Counted from the first letter of the stretch, positions 51,074 to 60,970 are shown. The stretch: 64,000 nt of DNA from Haloarcula laminariae (GCF_025457605.1 NZ_JAMZFY010000002.1:744001-808000), one strand, 5' to 3'. Numbers and translations: made by a program. The notes: generated by a model not told the origin, from the sequence alone.

Positions 51074-52338
51074 CCCTCCTGCAGGTCAACTGGGCGATCA
51101 GCGACCCGGTGATACTCGCCGCACAGCTGGTCGGCACCGGGGTCGCCGCCGCGGCGGCCGCCGCCCTCGTCGCTCTCGTCTACCGCTGGTACGTCCGCGA
51201 GCGGGTCCCGACGGGGCTGGGCGTCCTCTTCGGGCTGACCGTCGTGACGGCGTATCTGGGGACCAAGGGCGCGCTGGGCGCCGTCATCTCTGACCCGGGG
51301 TCACAGAGCGCCATCCTCCGGTCGAGCGACGTGTTGCCGAACCTCGCCGCCTTCGCGCTGGGGGCGCTGGGCTCCTCGGTCGGCATCCGCGTGGGCGACG
51401 TCGTCGGGACGGACCTCTTTGCCGCGACCGGCGGCCGGACCGTCGACGCCGACGTGAGCGAAATCGTCCAGACTGTCGGTCGGGTCACCTCGGTGAAGCT
51501 CCCGGAGGACGTCGACGATATCGTCGGCTACGACCCGATGCCGGCGGCGACGAAACAGACGTTCGCGGGCAAGCGGTTCCTCTTCCCCCGCCGGCTGACG
51601 AAGACCGAACTCAGAGAGCGCCTCGTCAGCCGGCTCAAGACCGACTACGGCGTGGGCCACGTCGACCTCGAACTCGAGGACGACGGCACCGTCGAGTACA
51701 TCGCCGTCGGCTCGCGGGCCGCCGGTATCGGCCCCACGCTTCCGCCGGCGACCAACGCCGTCGCAGTGCGGGCCGACCCGGCCCACGCCGCCAGCTCGGG
51801 CGACCTCGTGCAGGTGTGGGACACCGACCCCGCCGAACGGGTGTTGACCGGCGAACTGCGCGGTGTCGCGGGCGACGTGGTCACCATCGCCGTCGACGCG
51901 GACGACACGTCGAAGCTCGACCCGACCCGGGAGTACAAACTGGTGACGCTCCCCGTCCAGGACCGTCCCGACCGGGAGTTCGCCTCCCTGCTCCGGGCCG
52001 CCGACGAGACGATGGGGACTATCGCCGTCCCCGCGGGCAGCGAACTCGTCGGCACGCCCGTCGGCGAGCTCGGCGTGACTGTCGCGGCCATCACCGGGCC
52101 GGACAGACAGCCGGAGCCGATTCCCTCGCGGGACAGAGTGCTCGACGACGGCGACGTGGTCTACGCCATCGCGACGCCGGAGGCGCTCCGACGGGTCGAG
52201 GCGGCCGCAGGCCGGACGCGGCCGCCCGAGGTAGCCGACGCGGCCACGGACGAGTCGGGCGCGACCGACGGCGACCTCGTCGGGGACAGCGCCGGCGGAG
52301 ACGACGCCGAACTGACCGACGAGGACGCGCGGAACTGA
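51070..52338 (+). CDS. Membrane protein with RCK_C domain (subunit B)
   Basis: 422 residues. Three TM helices (about 14-38, 48-65, 85-105), a soluble middle, an RCK_C-like domain (about 290-380, ending VYAIATPEALRRVEAAAG) and an acidic tail. Translationally coupled to subunit A and similar in layout, so the two arose by duplication. No ion pore recognisable. May regulate, or form, an ion transport complex; inferred. Confidence 0.78.
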   Translation: MTLLQVNWAISDPVILAAQLVGTGVAAAAAAALVALVYRWYVRERVPTGLGVLFGLTVVTAYLGTKGALGAVISDPGSQSAILRSSDVLPNLAAFALGALGSSVGIRVGDVVGTDLFAATGGRTVDADVSEIVQTVGRVTSVKLPEDVDDIVGYDPMPAATKQTFAGKRFLFPRRLTKTELRERLVSRLKTDYGVGHVDLELEDDGTVEYIAVGSRAAGIGPTLPPATNAVAVRADPAHAASSGDLVQVWDTDPAERVLTGELRGVAGDVVTIAVDADDTSKLDPTREYKLVTLPVQDRPDREFASLLRAADETMGTIAVPAGSELVGTPVGELGVTVAAITGPDRQPEPIPSRDRVLDDGDVVYAIATPEALRRVEAAAGRTRPPEVADAATDESGATDGDLVGDSAGGDDAELTDEDARN

Positions 52339-52386
52339 CCGCCACAGCGGCACAACGCTCAAGTCGGACGCTCTCCGGGGTCCCGT

Positions 52387-52662
52387 ATGGAGTGGAAACT
52401 GTTCGCGCACCTCCGCGACGCCGCCGGCGACGAGACGGTCAGTGTCGATGTCGAGCCCGGCGCGACCGTCGGGGAGGCCCTCGCCGCGCTGGTCGAGACC
52501 GAGCCGGCGCTGCGAGCGGCGCTGTTCGAGGACGGCGACCTGGCCGACCACATCCGCCTGCTGGTCGACGGCGAGGACGCCTTCGCCGACGCGGCGGGGC
52601 TGGAGACGGTCGTGACCGAGGAGACCGAGTTAGCGCTGTTTCCCCCGGTCAGCGGCGGCTGA
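52387..52662 (+). CDS. samp1: SAMP1-type ubiquitin-like small archaeal modifier (MoaD family)
   Basis: 91 residues, MEWKLFAHLRDAAGDETVSVDV onward, beta-grasp fold, ending LALFPPVSGG. The C-terminal diglycine and the whole sequence layout match Haloferax SAMP1, which is adenylated by UbaA and joined to lysines (sampylation), and can act in molybdopterin synthesis. Slightly longer than Haloferax SAMP1 (87). E1 enzyme is not in the window. Confidence 0.93.
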   Translation: MEWKLFAHLRDAAGDETVSVDVEPGATVGEALAALVETEPALRAALFEDGDLADHIRLLVDGEDAFADAAGLETVVTEETELALFPPVSGG

Positions 52663-52721
52663 GGGCTCTGTCCTGACGTAGCGGTCAAAAAAGGTCGGGG
52701 TCGGACGTTCGCTTCCGCGGG

Positions 52722-52763
52722 CGTCTCGATTGCCGCGCGGTTACACCGCGCGAATCGGAGACG
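52722..52763. terminator. Hairpin between convergent samp1 and icd
   Basis: Outer arms CGTCTCGATT/AATCGGAGACG (one bulge), inner perfect CGCGCGG-TTACA-CCGCGCG. Lies between two convergent genes and is symmetric, so it can serve both as a bidirectional terminator. An A6 run (52687-52692) sits upstream. Confidence 0.55.
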
Positions 52764-52769
52764 GTGGCT

Positions 52770-54032
<1,263 letters not shown>

Positions 54033-54056
54033 ATCGTCGCCCATGATAGTTGTGCC

Positions 54057-54063
54057 TAAATTA
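54057..54063 (-). promoter_or_regulatory. TATA-like box of icd
   Basis: TAATTTA on the minus strand about 28 nt before the ATG at 54032, only 16 nt before the other Met. It decides the start. Confidence 0.5.
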
Positions 54064-54184
54064 CTGCCGCTTTCTCACAAACTTGGTAACGCACCCCACC
54101 CGCCGGTCGGGTTCGACGTTCTCGGCGCCGGCGGCGTCCAGCGGCGGGGAACATGCTTTCCGTCCGACAGTCGAACCGGACAGT

Positions 54185-55036
54185 ATGCACGTGGCAGTCC
54201 ACGGCGGCGCCGGGAGCCCGTCCGAGGCGCCGGCCGACCGACAGCGGACACTCGCTGACGCGGCAGCGACCGCCAGCAGCGCAGACACGCCCCTCGACGC
54301 CGTCCGGGCGGCCGTCCGCCCGCTGGAGCGGGACCCCGCGTTCAACGCCGGCGTCGGCGGCGCGGTCCAGAGCGACGGCGTCGTCCGCACCGAGGCCGGC
54401 GTGATGACCGACGACGGGGTCACCGGGGCCGCGGCGGGGCTGACGGGCGTGGCCCGCGCCGCCGACGTGGCCGCCGTCGTCGCCCGCGAGACGCCCCACC
54501 TGCTGGTGGCCGGCGACCCGGCGGTCGAGCTGGCCGCCGCGAGCGGCATCGAGACGGGCGTGGAGCTGCTGACCGACGGGACGCGCCGCCGCTACGCGGA
54601 GGCCGACCCGCCCGACCACGGGACCGACGCCCACCTCGACTGGGTCCGGGACCGCTTTGGCGGCACCGACACCGTCGGCGCGGTGGCGACCGACGGCGAG
54701 CGGCTGGCGGCGGCGACCTCGACCGCCGGTCGCTGGTTCGCGCTGGCGGGCCGCGTCGGCGACGTGCCACAGCGGGGAGCCGGCTTCTTCGCCGACGACC
54801 GCGGCGGCGCCAGCGCCACCGGCGAGGGCGAGGCCATCGCCAGGTTCGGACTGGCCCGGCGAGCGGTCGAACTGCTCGACACCTTCGGTCCGCGGAACGC
54901 CGCCGACACGGCTATCGCCGAGTTCGAGGCCGAAACCGGCGGCCGGGCCGGCGTGCTCGTGTTGGACCACGAGGGCCGGGTCGGCAGCGAACGCAACACC
55001 GCCGTGATGCAGACGGCCCGCGGGTCGGCCGACTGA
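54185..55036 (+). CDS. Isoaspartyl peptidase/L-asparaginase (Ntn hydrolase, T2)
   Basis: 283 residues. Family-T2 fold with FNAGVGGAVQSDGVV and autocleavage/catalytic Thr163 in GGTDTVGAVATDG; GDVPQRGAGFFAD forms the substrate-binding Gly-rich loop. The precursor is expected to cleave before T163 into alpha and beta chains. Hydrolyses beta-aspartyl peptides or asparagine. Starts MHVAVHGGAG, usual for the family. Confidence 0.92.
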   Translation: MHVAVHGGAGSPSEAPADRQRTLADAAATASSADTPLDAVRAAVRPLERDPAFNAGVGGAVQSDGVVRTEAGVMTDDGVTGAAAGLTGVARAADVAAVVARETPHLLVAGDPAVELAAASGIETGVELLTDGTRRRYAEADPPDHGTDAHLDWVRDRFGGTDTVGAVATDGERLAAATSTAGRWFALAGRVGDVPQRGAGFFADDRGGASATGEGEAIARFGLARRAVELLDTFGPRNAADTAIAEFEAETGGRAGVLVLDHEGRVGSERNTAVMQTARGSAD

Positions 55037-55087
55037 GCGCCGGCCCGATGGAAATTCATTTGCCGGCCACACCCGAACCAGTCGGAT

Positions 55088-55984
55088 ATGAGTGACGTGG
55101 ACTTCGACGCCGAGCAGTACGAGAAGTGTCGCGAGGCCGGGAAAATCCTCGCACAGGTGCGCGACGAGGCCGCCGAGCGCGTCGAGGTGGGCGCCTCCCA
55201 CCTCGAAGTCGCCGAGTGGGCCGAAAACGAGATTCGGGAGCTGGGCGGCGAGCCCGCCTTCCCGGTCAACATCTCCATCGACGAGGAGGCCGCCCACGCC
55301 ACGCCCGAACGGGACGACGACAGCACGTTCGGCGAGGAGATGGTCAACCTGGACATCGGCGTCCACGTCGACGGCTGGCTCGCCGACACCGCCGTGACGG
55401 TCGACCTCTCGGGACAGGACGAGCTGGCCGACGCCTCCGCCGAGGCGCTCGACGCCGCACTGGAGGTCGCGGGGCCGGGCGTCGACGTGGGCGAGATAGG
55501 TGCCGCGGTCGAGGACGTTATCGAGGGGTACGGGTTCAACCCCGTCGTCAACCTCACCGGCCACGGGCTGGGCCACTGGGAGCAACACACCGCGCCGAAC
55601 ATCCCGAACCGCGAGGTGGCCCAGGGGGCGACCCTGTCGCCGGGCGACGTGGTCGCCATCGAGCCGTTCGCGACGGACGGCCGCGGCAAGGTCAAGGAGG
55701 GGTCCAGCGAGGAGATTTTCGCGCTCGAACGCGAGGGCAACATCCGGGACCGAACCGCCCGGCAGGTGCTCGACCAGGTCACCGAGGAGTTCAAGACCCT
55801 GCCGTTTGCCGCCCGCTGGCTCGACTCCCCGCGGGCGAAGATGGCGCTGCGCCGGCTCACACAGCAGGACATGGTCCACGGCTACCCCGTGCTGAAAGAG
55901 GCAGACGGAAAGTACGTCAGCCAGAAGGAACACACCGTCATCGTGACCGACGACGGCGTGGAAGTGACGACGCGCTCGCGGTAG
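55088..55984 (+). CDS. map: Methionine aminopeptidase type II
   Basis: 298 residues. Metal ligands in NLDIGVHVDGWLADTAVTVD, GHGLGHWEQHTAPNIPN, VVAIEPFATDG and EHTVIVT; the helical insertion (LPFAARWLDSPR) identifies type II. Removes N-terminal Met from nascent proteins. The last 33 nt are repeated 157 bp downstream with one mismatch, behind a hairpin element. Confidence 0.96.
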   Translation: MSDVDFDAEQYEKCREAGKILAQVRDEAAERVEVGASHLEVAEWAENEIRELGGEPAFPVNISIDEEAAHATPERDDDSTFGEEMVNLDIGVHVDGWLADTAVTVDLSGQDELADASAEALDAALEVAGPGVDVGEIGAAVEDVIEGYGFNPVVNLTGHGLGHWEQHTAPNIPNREVAQGATLSPGDVVAIEPFATDGRGKVKEGSSEEIFALEREGNIRDRTARQVLDQVTEEFKTLPFAARWLDSPRAKMALRRLTQQDMVHGYPVLKEADGKYVSQKEHTVIVTDDGVEVTTRSR

Positions 55985-56012
55985 AGTCTCCGTTCGTCCG
56001 AGCGCGGTTCGC

Positions 56013-56041
56013 GGGACCGAACGAAGTGAGGTCCCGTTTTT
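56013..56041 (+). terminator. Hairpin plus T-run after map
   Basis: GGGACC (56013-56018)/GGTCCC (56030-56035) with an 11-nt loop, followed by GTTTTTT (56036-56042). Reads as an intrinsic-type terminator for map, though it belongs to a larger repeat element. Confidence 0.55.
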
Positions 56042-56044
56042 TCG

Positions 56045-56107
56045 CCCACGTTTTTCGAGGAGCGGTCCGCGAGTAGAGCGAGCGGACCCGACGACGAAAA
56101 AGGTGGG
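56045..56107. repeat. Palindromic repeat element (MITE/REP-like)
   Basis: Outer arms CCCACGTTTTTCG (56045-56057) and CGAAAAAGGTGGG (56095-56107), 12 of 13 pairing; inner arms GGTCCGC/GCGGACC (56064-56070, 56082-56088), loop GAGTAGAGCGA. Elements of this look are scattered in haloarchaeal genomes. No coding capacity. Confidence 0.6.
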
Positions 56108-56269
56108 AGGACGGCGTGGAAGTGACGACGCGCTCGCAGTAGCGCGGTCGCTTGCGGTACCGATTTGTCCGTAGGTCCGGGGCAGTCTCCCGACGGCGAA
56201 AACGTGGAGGAATCGCTCGCGTATTTTAACGGAACTCGACGGCGGGGCGTTCCCGACGAACAGGGCGGC

Positions 56270-56467
56270 TCAGGCGTTGTTCATCCGCGTGCTCGTCGTC
56301 GCGCCACAGACCTGGCACTCGCTGACCCGGTAGGGCTCGCGCGAGAACTCGGCGTTCTCGGCTTTGGTGCTCTCGGTCTGTATCTGGACGCTGACCGCGT
56401 GGGGCGTGTCGCGCCCGCAGTCCGAACACGCCTCCGACATATCGACCCCGTCGTTTGTCGTAGCCAT
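56270..56467 (-). CDS. Zinc beta-ribbon protein
   Basis: 65 residues from MATTNDGVDMSEACSDCG. Two CxxC pairs (C14/C17 near SEACSDCGRD and CQVCG) form a zinc ribbon; ends STRMNNA. Similar haloarchaeal mini-proteins (possibly DUF7835) are widespread, function unknown. No gene follows downstream before the map repeat element. Confidence 0.8.
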   Translation of the reverse strand: MATTNDGVDMSEACSDCGRDTPHAVSVQIQTESTKAENAEFSREPYRVSECQVCGATTSTRMNNA

Positions 56468-56634
56468 TCTACCCGATACTCCCGCCGATAATAGCATAAA
56501 AACCCTCTACCGTTCCGTCCGTTCAGACCGTTTATCCCCCTAATAGGGGCCGATTGCTGCGGTCGTCGGTTGCCGCGGTCGACAGCCCATTTCGGCGCTG
56601 TTCTCAGCCACTGATATTCGGTTCAACCCGTGAA

Positions 56635-56666
56635 CGGCCGAAATATTTATATACTATGTTCGGCCG
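56635..56666. promoter_or_regulatory. Inverted repeat around TATA box of the HIT gene
   Basis: CGGCCGAA (56635-56642) and TTCGGCCG (56659-56666) flank ATATTTATATAC. A protein bound to both arms would cover the TATA box, as in archaeal repressor sites. The resulting transcript starts near 56674 and has a ~30-nt leader with GGAG before the ATG. Confidence 0.5.
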
Positions 56667-56704
56667 GTCGAAGTGGTTTTGCACCGGGAACCGGAGCCAC
56701 CTGT

Positions 56705-57262
56705 ATGGACAGCGTCTTCGCGCCGTGGCGCATCGAGTGGGTCGAACGAGAGGAGCGAAACCCCGACGAGGACTGTGTCTTCTGTGCGTTCCGTGACGAC
56801 GGGGCCGACCGCGAGAACCGCGTCGTCGCCCGTAGCGACCGCGCGTTCGTCCTGCTGAACAACTACCCGTACAACCCCGGCCACGTGATGGTCATCCCCC
56901 ACGACCACACGGGCGAGTACGGCGACCTCGACGACGAGACGCTGCTTGACCACGCCCGGCTGAAACAGCGGGCCTTCGACGCGCTGGAGCGGGGGCTTGG
57001 GCCGGACGCGTTCAACGCCGGCCTGAACCTGGGCGGGTCCGCCGCCGGCGGGTCCATCGACGACCACCTCCACACCCACGTCGTCCCGCGCTGGGAGGGC
57101 GACACCAACTTCATGCCCGTGGTCGGGGACACGCAGGTCATCGTCGAGGCCGTCGACGACAGCTACGGCCGGATACACGAGGCGTTCGCCGAGCAGGACG
57201 GGACCACCGTCCCCGGGCCCGACGCCGCCGTCCGGGTCGAGGCGCCTCCGAAGGGGCTTTAG
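56705..57262 (+). CDS. HIT family nucleotide hydrolase/transferase
   Basis: 185 residues. CxxC zinc knuckle (CVFC) at 29-32, NNYPYNPGHVMVIPHDH, and the catalytic triad HLHTHVVPRW. Closest to Ap4A phosphorylase/hydrolase-type HIT proteins of archaea. GGAG lies 8 nt before the ATG, so this gene is leadered, unlike most neighbours. Confidence 0.93.
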   Translation: MDSVFAPWRIEWVEREERNPDEDCVFCAFRDDGADRENRVVARSDRAFVLLNNYPYNPGHVMVIPHDHTGEYGDLDDETLLDHARLKQRAFDALERGLGPDAFNAGLNLGGSAAGGSIDDHLHTHVVPRWEGDTNFMPVVGDTQVIVEAVDDSYGRIHEAFAEQDGTTVPGPDAAVRVEAPPKGL

Positions 57263-57286
57263 CCGCCACCGACAACTCCAGGATAG

Positions 57287-58201
57287 ATGTCGCGACGGGG
57301 CACACTCCGGCGGGTCGGCCTGCTGGTCCTCGGCGTCAACCTCGCGCTGGCGGCGCTGAAAGGCGTCGTCTGGCTCACGACGGGGAGCCTGGCCGTCCAG
57401 GGCGAGGCGGTCAACAGTGCCGCCGACACCGCCTACTCGCTGGTCATCGTCGCCGGGCTCTACCTGACGACCCGGCCGCCGGACTTCGAACACCCCCACG
57501 GCCACGAGCGCATCGAGCCGTTCGTCTCGCTGTTTGTCGCCGCGGGCATCTTCTTGGCCGGCGGCGTCGTCCTCTGGCAGGCGATAGGGGCGCTGGCGGC
57601 CGGAACCGTCGCCGTCACGCAGGGCCCCTACGCCGTGGGCGTCCTCCTGCTGTCGGCGGTCGCGAAGTACGGGCTCTACCGCTACTGTCTGGCCGCCGGC
57701 ACCGAGACCAACTCCCCGGCGCTGGTCGCGACGGCCAAGGACAACCGCAACGACATCCTCACCGCCGGGGCGGCGCTGGTGGGCGTCGCCGGCGCGACCG
57801 CCGGCTACCCGCTCGCGGACCCGCTGGCGGCCATCGTCGTCGCCGTCGGCATCCTCTACACCGGCTACGAGGTGGTCCGGGACAACGTCGCCTATCTGGT
57901 GGGGGCGGCCCCGCCGGAAGACCTCCGGCGGGAGATTCTCGAACGCGCGCTGGCCCACGACCAGGTCCGGGGCGCCCACGACGTCATCGCCCACTACGTC
58001 GGCCCCGAGATAGACGTGAGCCTCCACATCGAGGTCGAGGGCGAACTCACGCTGTACGAGGCCCACAACATCGAGACGGAGGTCATCAAGTCGGTGCAGG
58101 CGTTGCCGGAGGTCGACGACGTGTTCGTCCACGTCGACCCGAAGGAACTGGGCGAGTGGAAGGACGACGACGAGGTCGAGCGGCTCGCGGACCTGGAATG
58201 A
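57287..58201 (+). CDS. Cation diffusion facilitator (CDF) transporter
   Basis: 304 residues. Six TM helices followed by a cytoplasmic ferredoxin-like domain (about 208-290) with HDVIAHYVGPEIDVSLHIEVEG. The metal sites carry NSAAD in TM2 and DNRND in TM5, with no His, which points to Mn2+ (or Fe2+) rather than Zn2+ type; this is inferred from family rules. Efflux of divalent metal against protons. It follows the HIT gene by 24 nt. Confidence 0.92.
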   Translation: MSRRGTLRRVGLLVLGVNLALAALKGVVWLTTGSLAVQGEAVNSAADTAYSLVIVAGLYLTTRPPDFEHPHGHERIEPFVSLFVAAGIFLAGGVVLWQAIGALAAGTVAVTQGPYAVGVLLLSAVAKYGLYRYCLAAGTETNSPALVATAKDNRNDILTAGAALVGVAGATAGYPLADPLAAIVVAVGILYTGYEVVRDNVAYLVGAAPPEDLRREILERALAHDQVRGAHDVIAHYVGPEIDVSLHIEVEGELTLYEAHNIETEVIKSVQALPEVDDVFVHVDPKELGEWKDDDEVERLADLE

Positions 58202-58286
58202 CGGGACGAGGGGGTCGTCGCGGGTTCCCGCGGCGGCCACCTGACGAAGGAAGTTAAGACCATCAGCGCCGCGCGGTTCGCGGCGG

Positions 58287-58295
58287 ACTTTATGG
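58287..58295 (+). promoter_or_regulatory. TATA-like box for the DoxX-like gene
   Basis: ACTTTATGG 28 nt before the ATG at 58319; it excludes the upstream ATG at 58292 as the start. Confidence 0.5.
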
Positions 58296-58318
58296 CGGAT
58301 GCGGCCGTCCGGTACGGT

Positions 58319-58705
58319 ATGACGGACGACAGCGACGGTACGACGTTCAGGCTCGGACGGCTCGTCTTCGGCCTCGGGATGGCGCTGCAGGCCTCCGAGG
58401 ACTTCCGGGACATGGACGACACCGTCGAGTACGCCGAGTCGGCGGGGGTGCCGCTCCCGGACCTGCTCGCGCCGCTGGCCTCTGGGATGATGTTCGTCGG
58501 GGGTCTGGGCGTCGCCTTCTGGCGGCTCCCCCGTCTCGCGACGGGTGCGGTCGCCAGCTTCCTGGCGGTGGTGACCCTGACGATGCACGACTTCTGGAAC
58601 GCCGACCCGGAGGACCGGGACGGCGAACGGCTCGCCTTCTTCGGCAACATGGCGATGTTCGGCGCCGCGCTGGCGTTCCTGCGGGAAGCCTGGAGCGGCG
58701 ACTGA
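58319..58705 (+). CDS. DoxX-like four-TM membrane protein
   Basis: 128 residues from MTDDSDGTTFRLGRL. Four TM helices (about 13-27, 50-70, 76-95, 105-122), with MALQASEDFRDMDDTVEYAESAGVPLPDLLAPLA matching the DoxX family. Possible role in quinone-linked redox or thiol stress. No partner gene nearby. Confidence 0.85.
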   Translation: MTDDSDGTTFRLGRLVFGLGMALQASEDFRDMDDTVEYAESAGVPLPDLLAPLASGMMFVGGLGVAFWRLPRLATGAVASFLAVVTLTMHDFWNADPEDRDGERLAFFGNMAMFGAALAFLREAWSGD

Positions 58706-58719
58706 ACGCTAAAACCGTA

Positions 58720-60003
58720 TCAGTCGGCCAGCGGCGCCCGCTCGACCGGCTCGCCGAAGGCGTAGACGGTGCTGTGGCTCGTGATCTCGACGTCGACGAA
58801 ATCGCCAACTTCCAGCCCGCGTTCCTCGGCGTCGACGATGACGACCTGCCGGTAGGCCTCGTCGTAGCCCACCAGCGACTCGTCGGTCCCGTCCTCGACC
58901 AGCAACACGGAGGAGGTCCGGCCGACCATCTCCTCGTGGGCCGCGCCGACCACGTCCATCTTCAGTTCGCTCATGGCCTTCGAGCGGTCCTTCTTGGTCT
59001 GGCCGCCCAGCCCCTTCATGTCGGCGGCGTCGGTGCCGGGCCGCTTCGAGAACCGCGTGACGTTGATCTTCTCCGGGGTCGTCTCCCGGAGCAGCGCCAT
59101 CGACTGCTCGTGGTCTTCGCCGTCCTCGGTGGGGAAGCCCACGATGAAGTCCGTCGAGAGGGTCCAGTAGTCGAGCGCGTCGTCGAAGGCGTCGACCACG
59201 TCGAGGTACTCGTCGACGCTGTGCTGGCGGCGCATGTCCGCGAGCACGTCGTCGCTGCCGGACTGGACCGGCGCGTGGATGAAGTTGTACAGCTCGTCGT
59301 GTTCAGCGAAGACCGCCGCGAGCTCCTCGCGCACGCCGTGGAGGCCCTTCGGGTTCGCCATCCCGACCCGGACCCGGAACTCGCCGTCTATCTCGGTACA
59401 GATGCGGTCCAGTAGCTCGGGCAGCAGGCTCGTCCCCTGGTTGGTGTCCCAGCCGTAGACGCCGGTGTCCTGGCCCGTGATGCGGATCTCCTTCGCGCCG
59501 GCGTGGACCAGCGCGCGGGCCTTCTCGACGTTCTCGGCGACCGACGGCGACTCGATGCGGCCCGTGGCCTGCTTCGTGATGCAGTACGAGCAGTCGCTCA
59601 TACAGCCCCGGGCGATGGGGAGGATGCCGACGACGCCGTTGATGACCGTCTCCGTGTCGGGTGTCACCGTGGGACACTCCCCGTTGAGGACGTACTGGGG
59701 CACGTCGTCCCAGTGCAGCACCTCGGCGTCGAGGCCGGCCTCGCGGAACTCGTCGCCCTGGGCTAACGCCATACACCCCGTGACGACGAGGTCGGCGGGG
59801 GTCTCCGAATCCAGTTCTTTGGCCCGGCTGAGCATGTTGCGCTCGGTCTTCTCCAGCACCGTGCAGGTGTTGAGGATGGCCACGTCGGCCGACTCGGCAT
59901 CGTCGGCCGGGTGGTGGCCGCCCTCGCGGAGCGCCTGCTCTATCTGCTGGGTCTCACCTCTGTTGGAGGTGCACCCGTACGTCTCGATGTGATAGCGGGC
60001 CAT
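58720..60003 (-). CDS. tRNA N6-threonylcarbamoyladenosine(37)-C2 methylthiotransferase (archaeal MtaB/CDKAL1 type)
   Basis: 427 residues. N-terminal UPF0004 domain with [4Fe-4S] Cys11 (ETYGC), Cys47 (NTCTV) and the TGCM Cys; radical-SAM CxxxCxxC in RGCMSDCSYC; C-terminal TRAM domain. Converts t6A37 to ms2t6A37 in ANN-decoding tRNAs. Archaeal members are closer to CDKAL1 than to bacterial MtaB. Confidence 0.94.
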   Translation of the reverse strand: MARYHIETYGCTSNRGETQQIEQALREGGHHPADDAESADVAILNTCTVLEKTERNMLSRAKELDSETPADLVVTGCMALAQGDEFREAGLDAEVLHWDDVPQYVLNGECPTVTPDTETVINGVVGILPIARGCMSDCSYCITKQATGRIESPSVAENVEKARALVHAGAKEIRITGQDTGVYGWDTNQGTSLLPELLDRICTEIDGEFRVRVGMANPKGLHGVREELAAVFAEHDELYNFIHAPVQSGSDDVLADMRRQHSVDEYLDVVDAFDDALDYWTLSTDFIVGFPTEDGEDHEQSMALLRETTPEKINVTRFSKRPGTDAADMKGLGGQTKKDRSKAMSELKMDVVGAAHEEMVGRTSSVLLVEDGTDESLVGYDEAYRQVVIVDAEERGLEVGDFVDVEITSHSTVYAFGEPVERAPLAD

Positions 60004-60104
60004 CGGTTAGTACGATTCAGTGGGCTGAGAGCAAAAAGGGCGACGGATTGGCCGCCGAGCGCGCTCGGGGCGCCACGACCCGACACTCGCTGCTGTACTC
60101 CCGC

Positions 60105-60329
60105 TCACGACACCGAAATGAGTTCGAACACGACCCGGAGGAGCGGGAACCGTCGCTCGTCGGTCTGGAACCACAGACTCACCGCCGTCCCGGCCGCGAG
60201 GGCGGCCAGCCCGGCGAGCGGCCCGACCAGCAGGGACAGCGCCTCGCCGACGGGCGCGGCCCACGTGGCGGCGACGGCCACGACCACGGCGAGCGGGGTC
60301 GCGTCCGCGAGCGCGGTCAGGAAGCCCAT
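60105..60329 (-). CDS. Small two-TM membrane protein
   Basis: 74 residues from MGFLTALADATPLAVVVAVAAT. Two hydrophobic helices (about 10-30, 33-54) and a C-terminal RFPLLRVVFELISVS. Its ATG shares one base with the deoC stop (TGATG), so it is translationally coupled to deoC. No family recognised. Confidence 0.7.
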   Translation of the reverse strand: MGFLTALADATPLAVVVAVAATWAAPVGEALSLLVGPLAGLAALAAGTAVSLWFQTDERRFPLLRVVFELISVS

Positions 60330-60970
60330 CAGCGTTCCGACCGCTGGTCGTGCCACTCCTCGACGATGGTGTCGCCGCTCGACGCGCCGATACGCTCGGC
60401 CCCGGCCTCGAACATCGCCTCGGCCTCGGCCCAGGAGCCGATGCCGCCGCTGGCTTTGACCGGCCGGTACTGGCTGAGGAGTTCGACGTCCTCGACGGTC
60501 GCACCGCCCTCGGAGAAGCCGGTGGCCGTCTTGCAGTAGGCGGCGCCGGCGTCCGCCACCAGCCCCCCGACCCGGTGGAGTTCCGACTCCGAAAGCAGCG
60601 GCGCTTCGACGATGACCTTCACCGGAATCGGGACGGCGGCGACGACCTCCGAGAGGTGGTCGCGGACGGCCTCGTCCTCGCCGGCCTTGAGCCGGCCGAC
60701 GTTACAGACCACGTCGAGTTCGTCTGCCCCCTCGTCCCAGGCGGTCCGGGCCGCCGAGCAGACGGCGTCCGTCGCCCCCTGGCCGTGCGGGAAGTCGACG
60801 ACCGCGGTCACGGGGACGTTCGCGTACTCGGTCGCCAGCGGGAGCGCCCACGGCGGGAGACAGGCCCGCATCCCGTACTGCAGCGCCGCGTCCAGGCAGT
60901 CGCGGACCGCCTCGGGGCCCGTCGTCGGTCCCAGCACCGTGTGTTCGATGCGGTCGGGTACGTCGTCCAT
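60329..60970 (-). CDS. deoC: Deoxyribose-phosphate aldolase
   Basis: 213 residues from MDDVPDRIEHTVLGP. TIM-barrel with Schiff-base Lys in AAYCKTATGFSEGG, and the second Lys in PVKASGGIG. Splits 2-deoxyribose 5-phosphate to acetaldehyde and glyceraldehyde 3-phosphate. With the uridine phosphorylase 1.2 kb away it fits pentose/nucleoside catabolism. The upstream Met (MRAICIPGM) is a less likely start. Confidence 0.94.
   Translation of the reverse strand: MDDVPDRIEHTVLGPTTGPEAVRDCLDAALQYGMRACLPPWALPLATEYANVPVTAVVDFPHGQGATDAVCSAARTAWDEGADELDVVCNVGRLKAGEDEAVRDHLSEVVAAVPIPVKVIVEAPLLSESELHRVGGLVADAGAAYCKTATGFSEGGATVEDVELLSQYRPVKASGGIGSWAEAEAMFEAGAERIGASSGDTIVEEWHDQRSER

Larger units (their letters stand above)
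55952..56141 (+). repeat. 33-bp direct repeat: duplicated 3' end of map
   Basis: 55952-55984 (the map 3' end including TAG) recurs at 56109-56141 with a single G-to-A change. The two copies flank a 124-bp segment of hairpins. Suggests insertion of a repeat element with duplication of the gene tail, or a tandem duplication, leaving a relic tail. Confidence 0.75.

Noticed and set aside
52722-52763. tRNA gene between samp1 and icd
   Set aside because: It forms one long hairpin, not a cloverleaf, and lacks a T-loop GGTTCRA motif; better explained as a bidirectional terminator.
56109-56141. Second, truncated map gene
   Set aside because: Only the last 33 nt of map are repeated; not a gene, just a duplicated tail.
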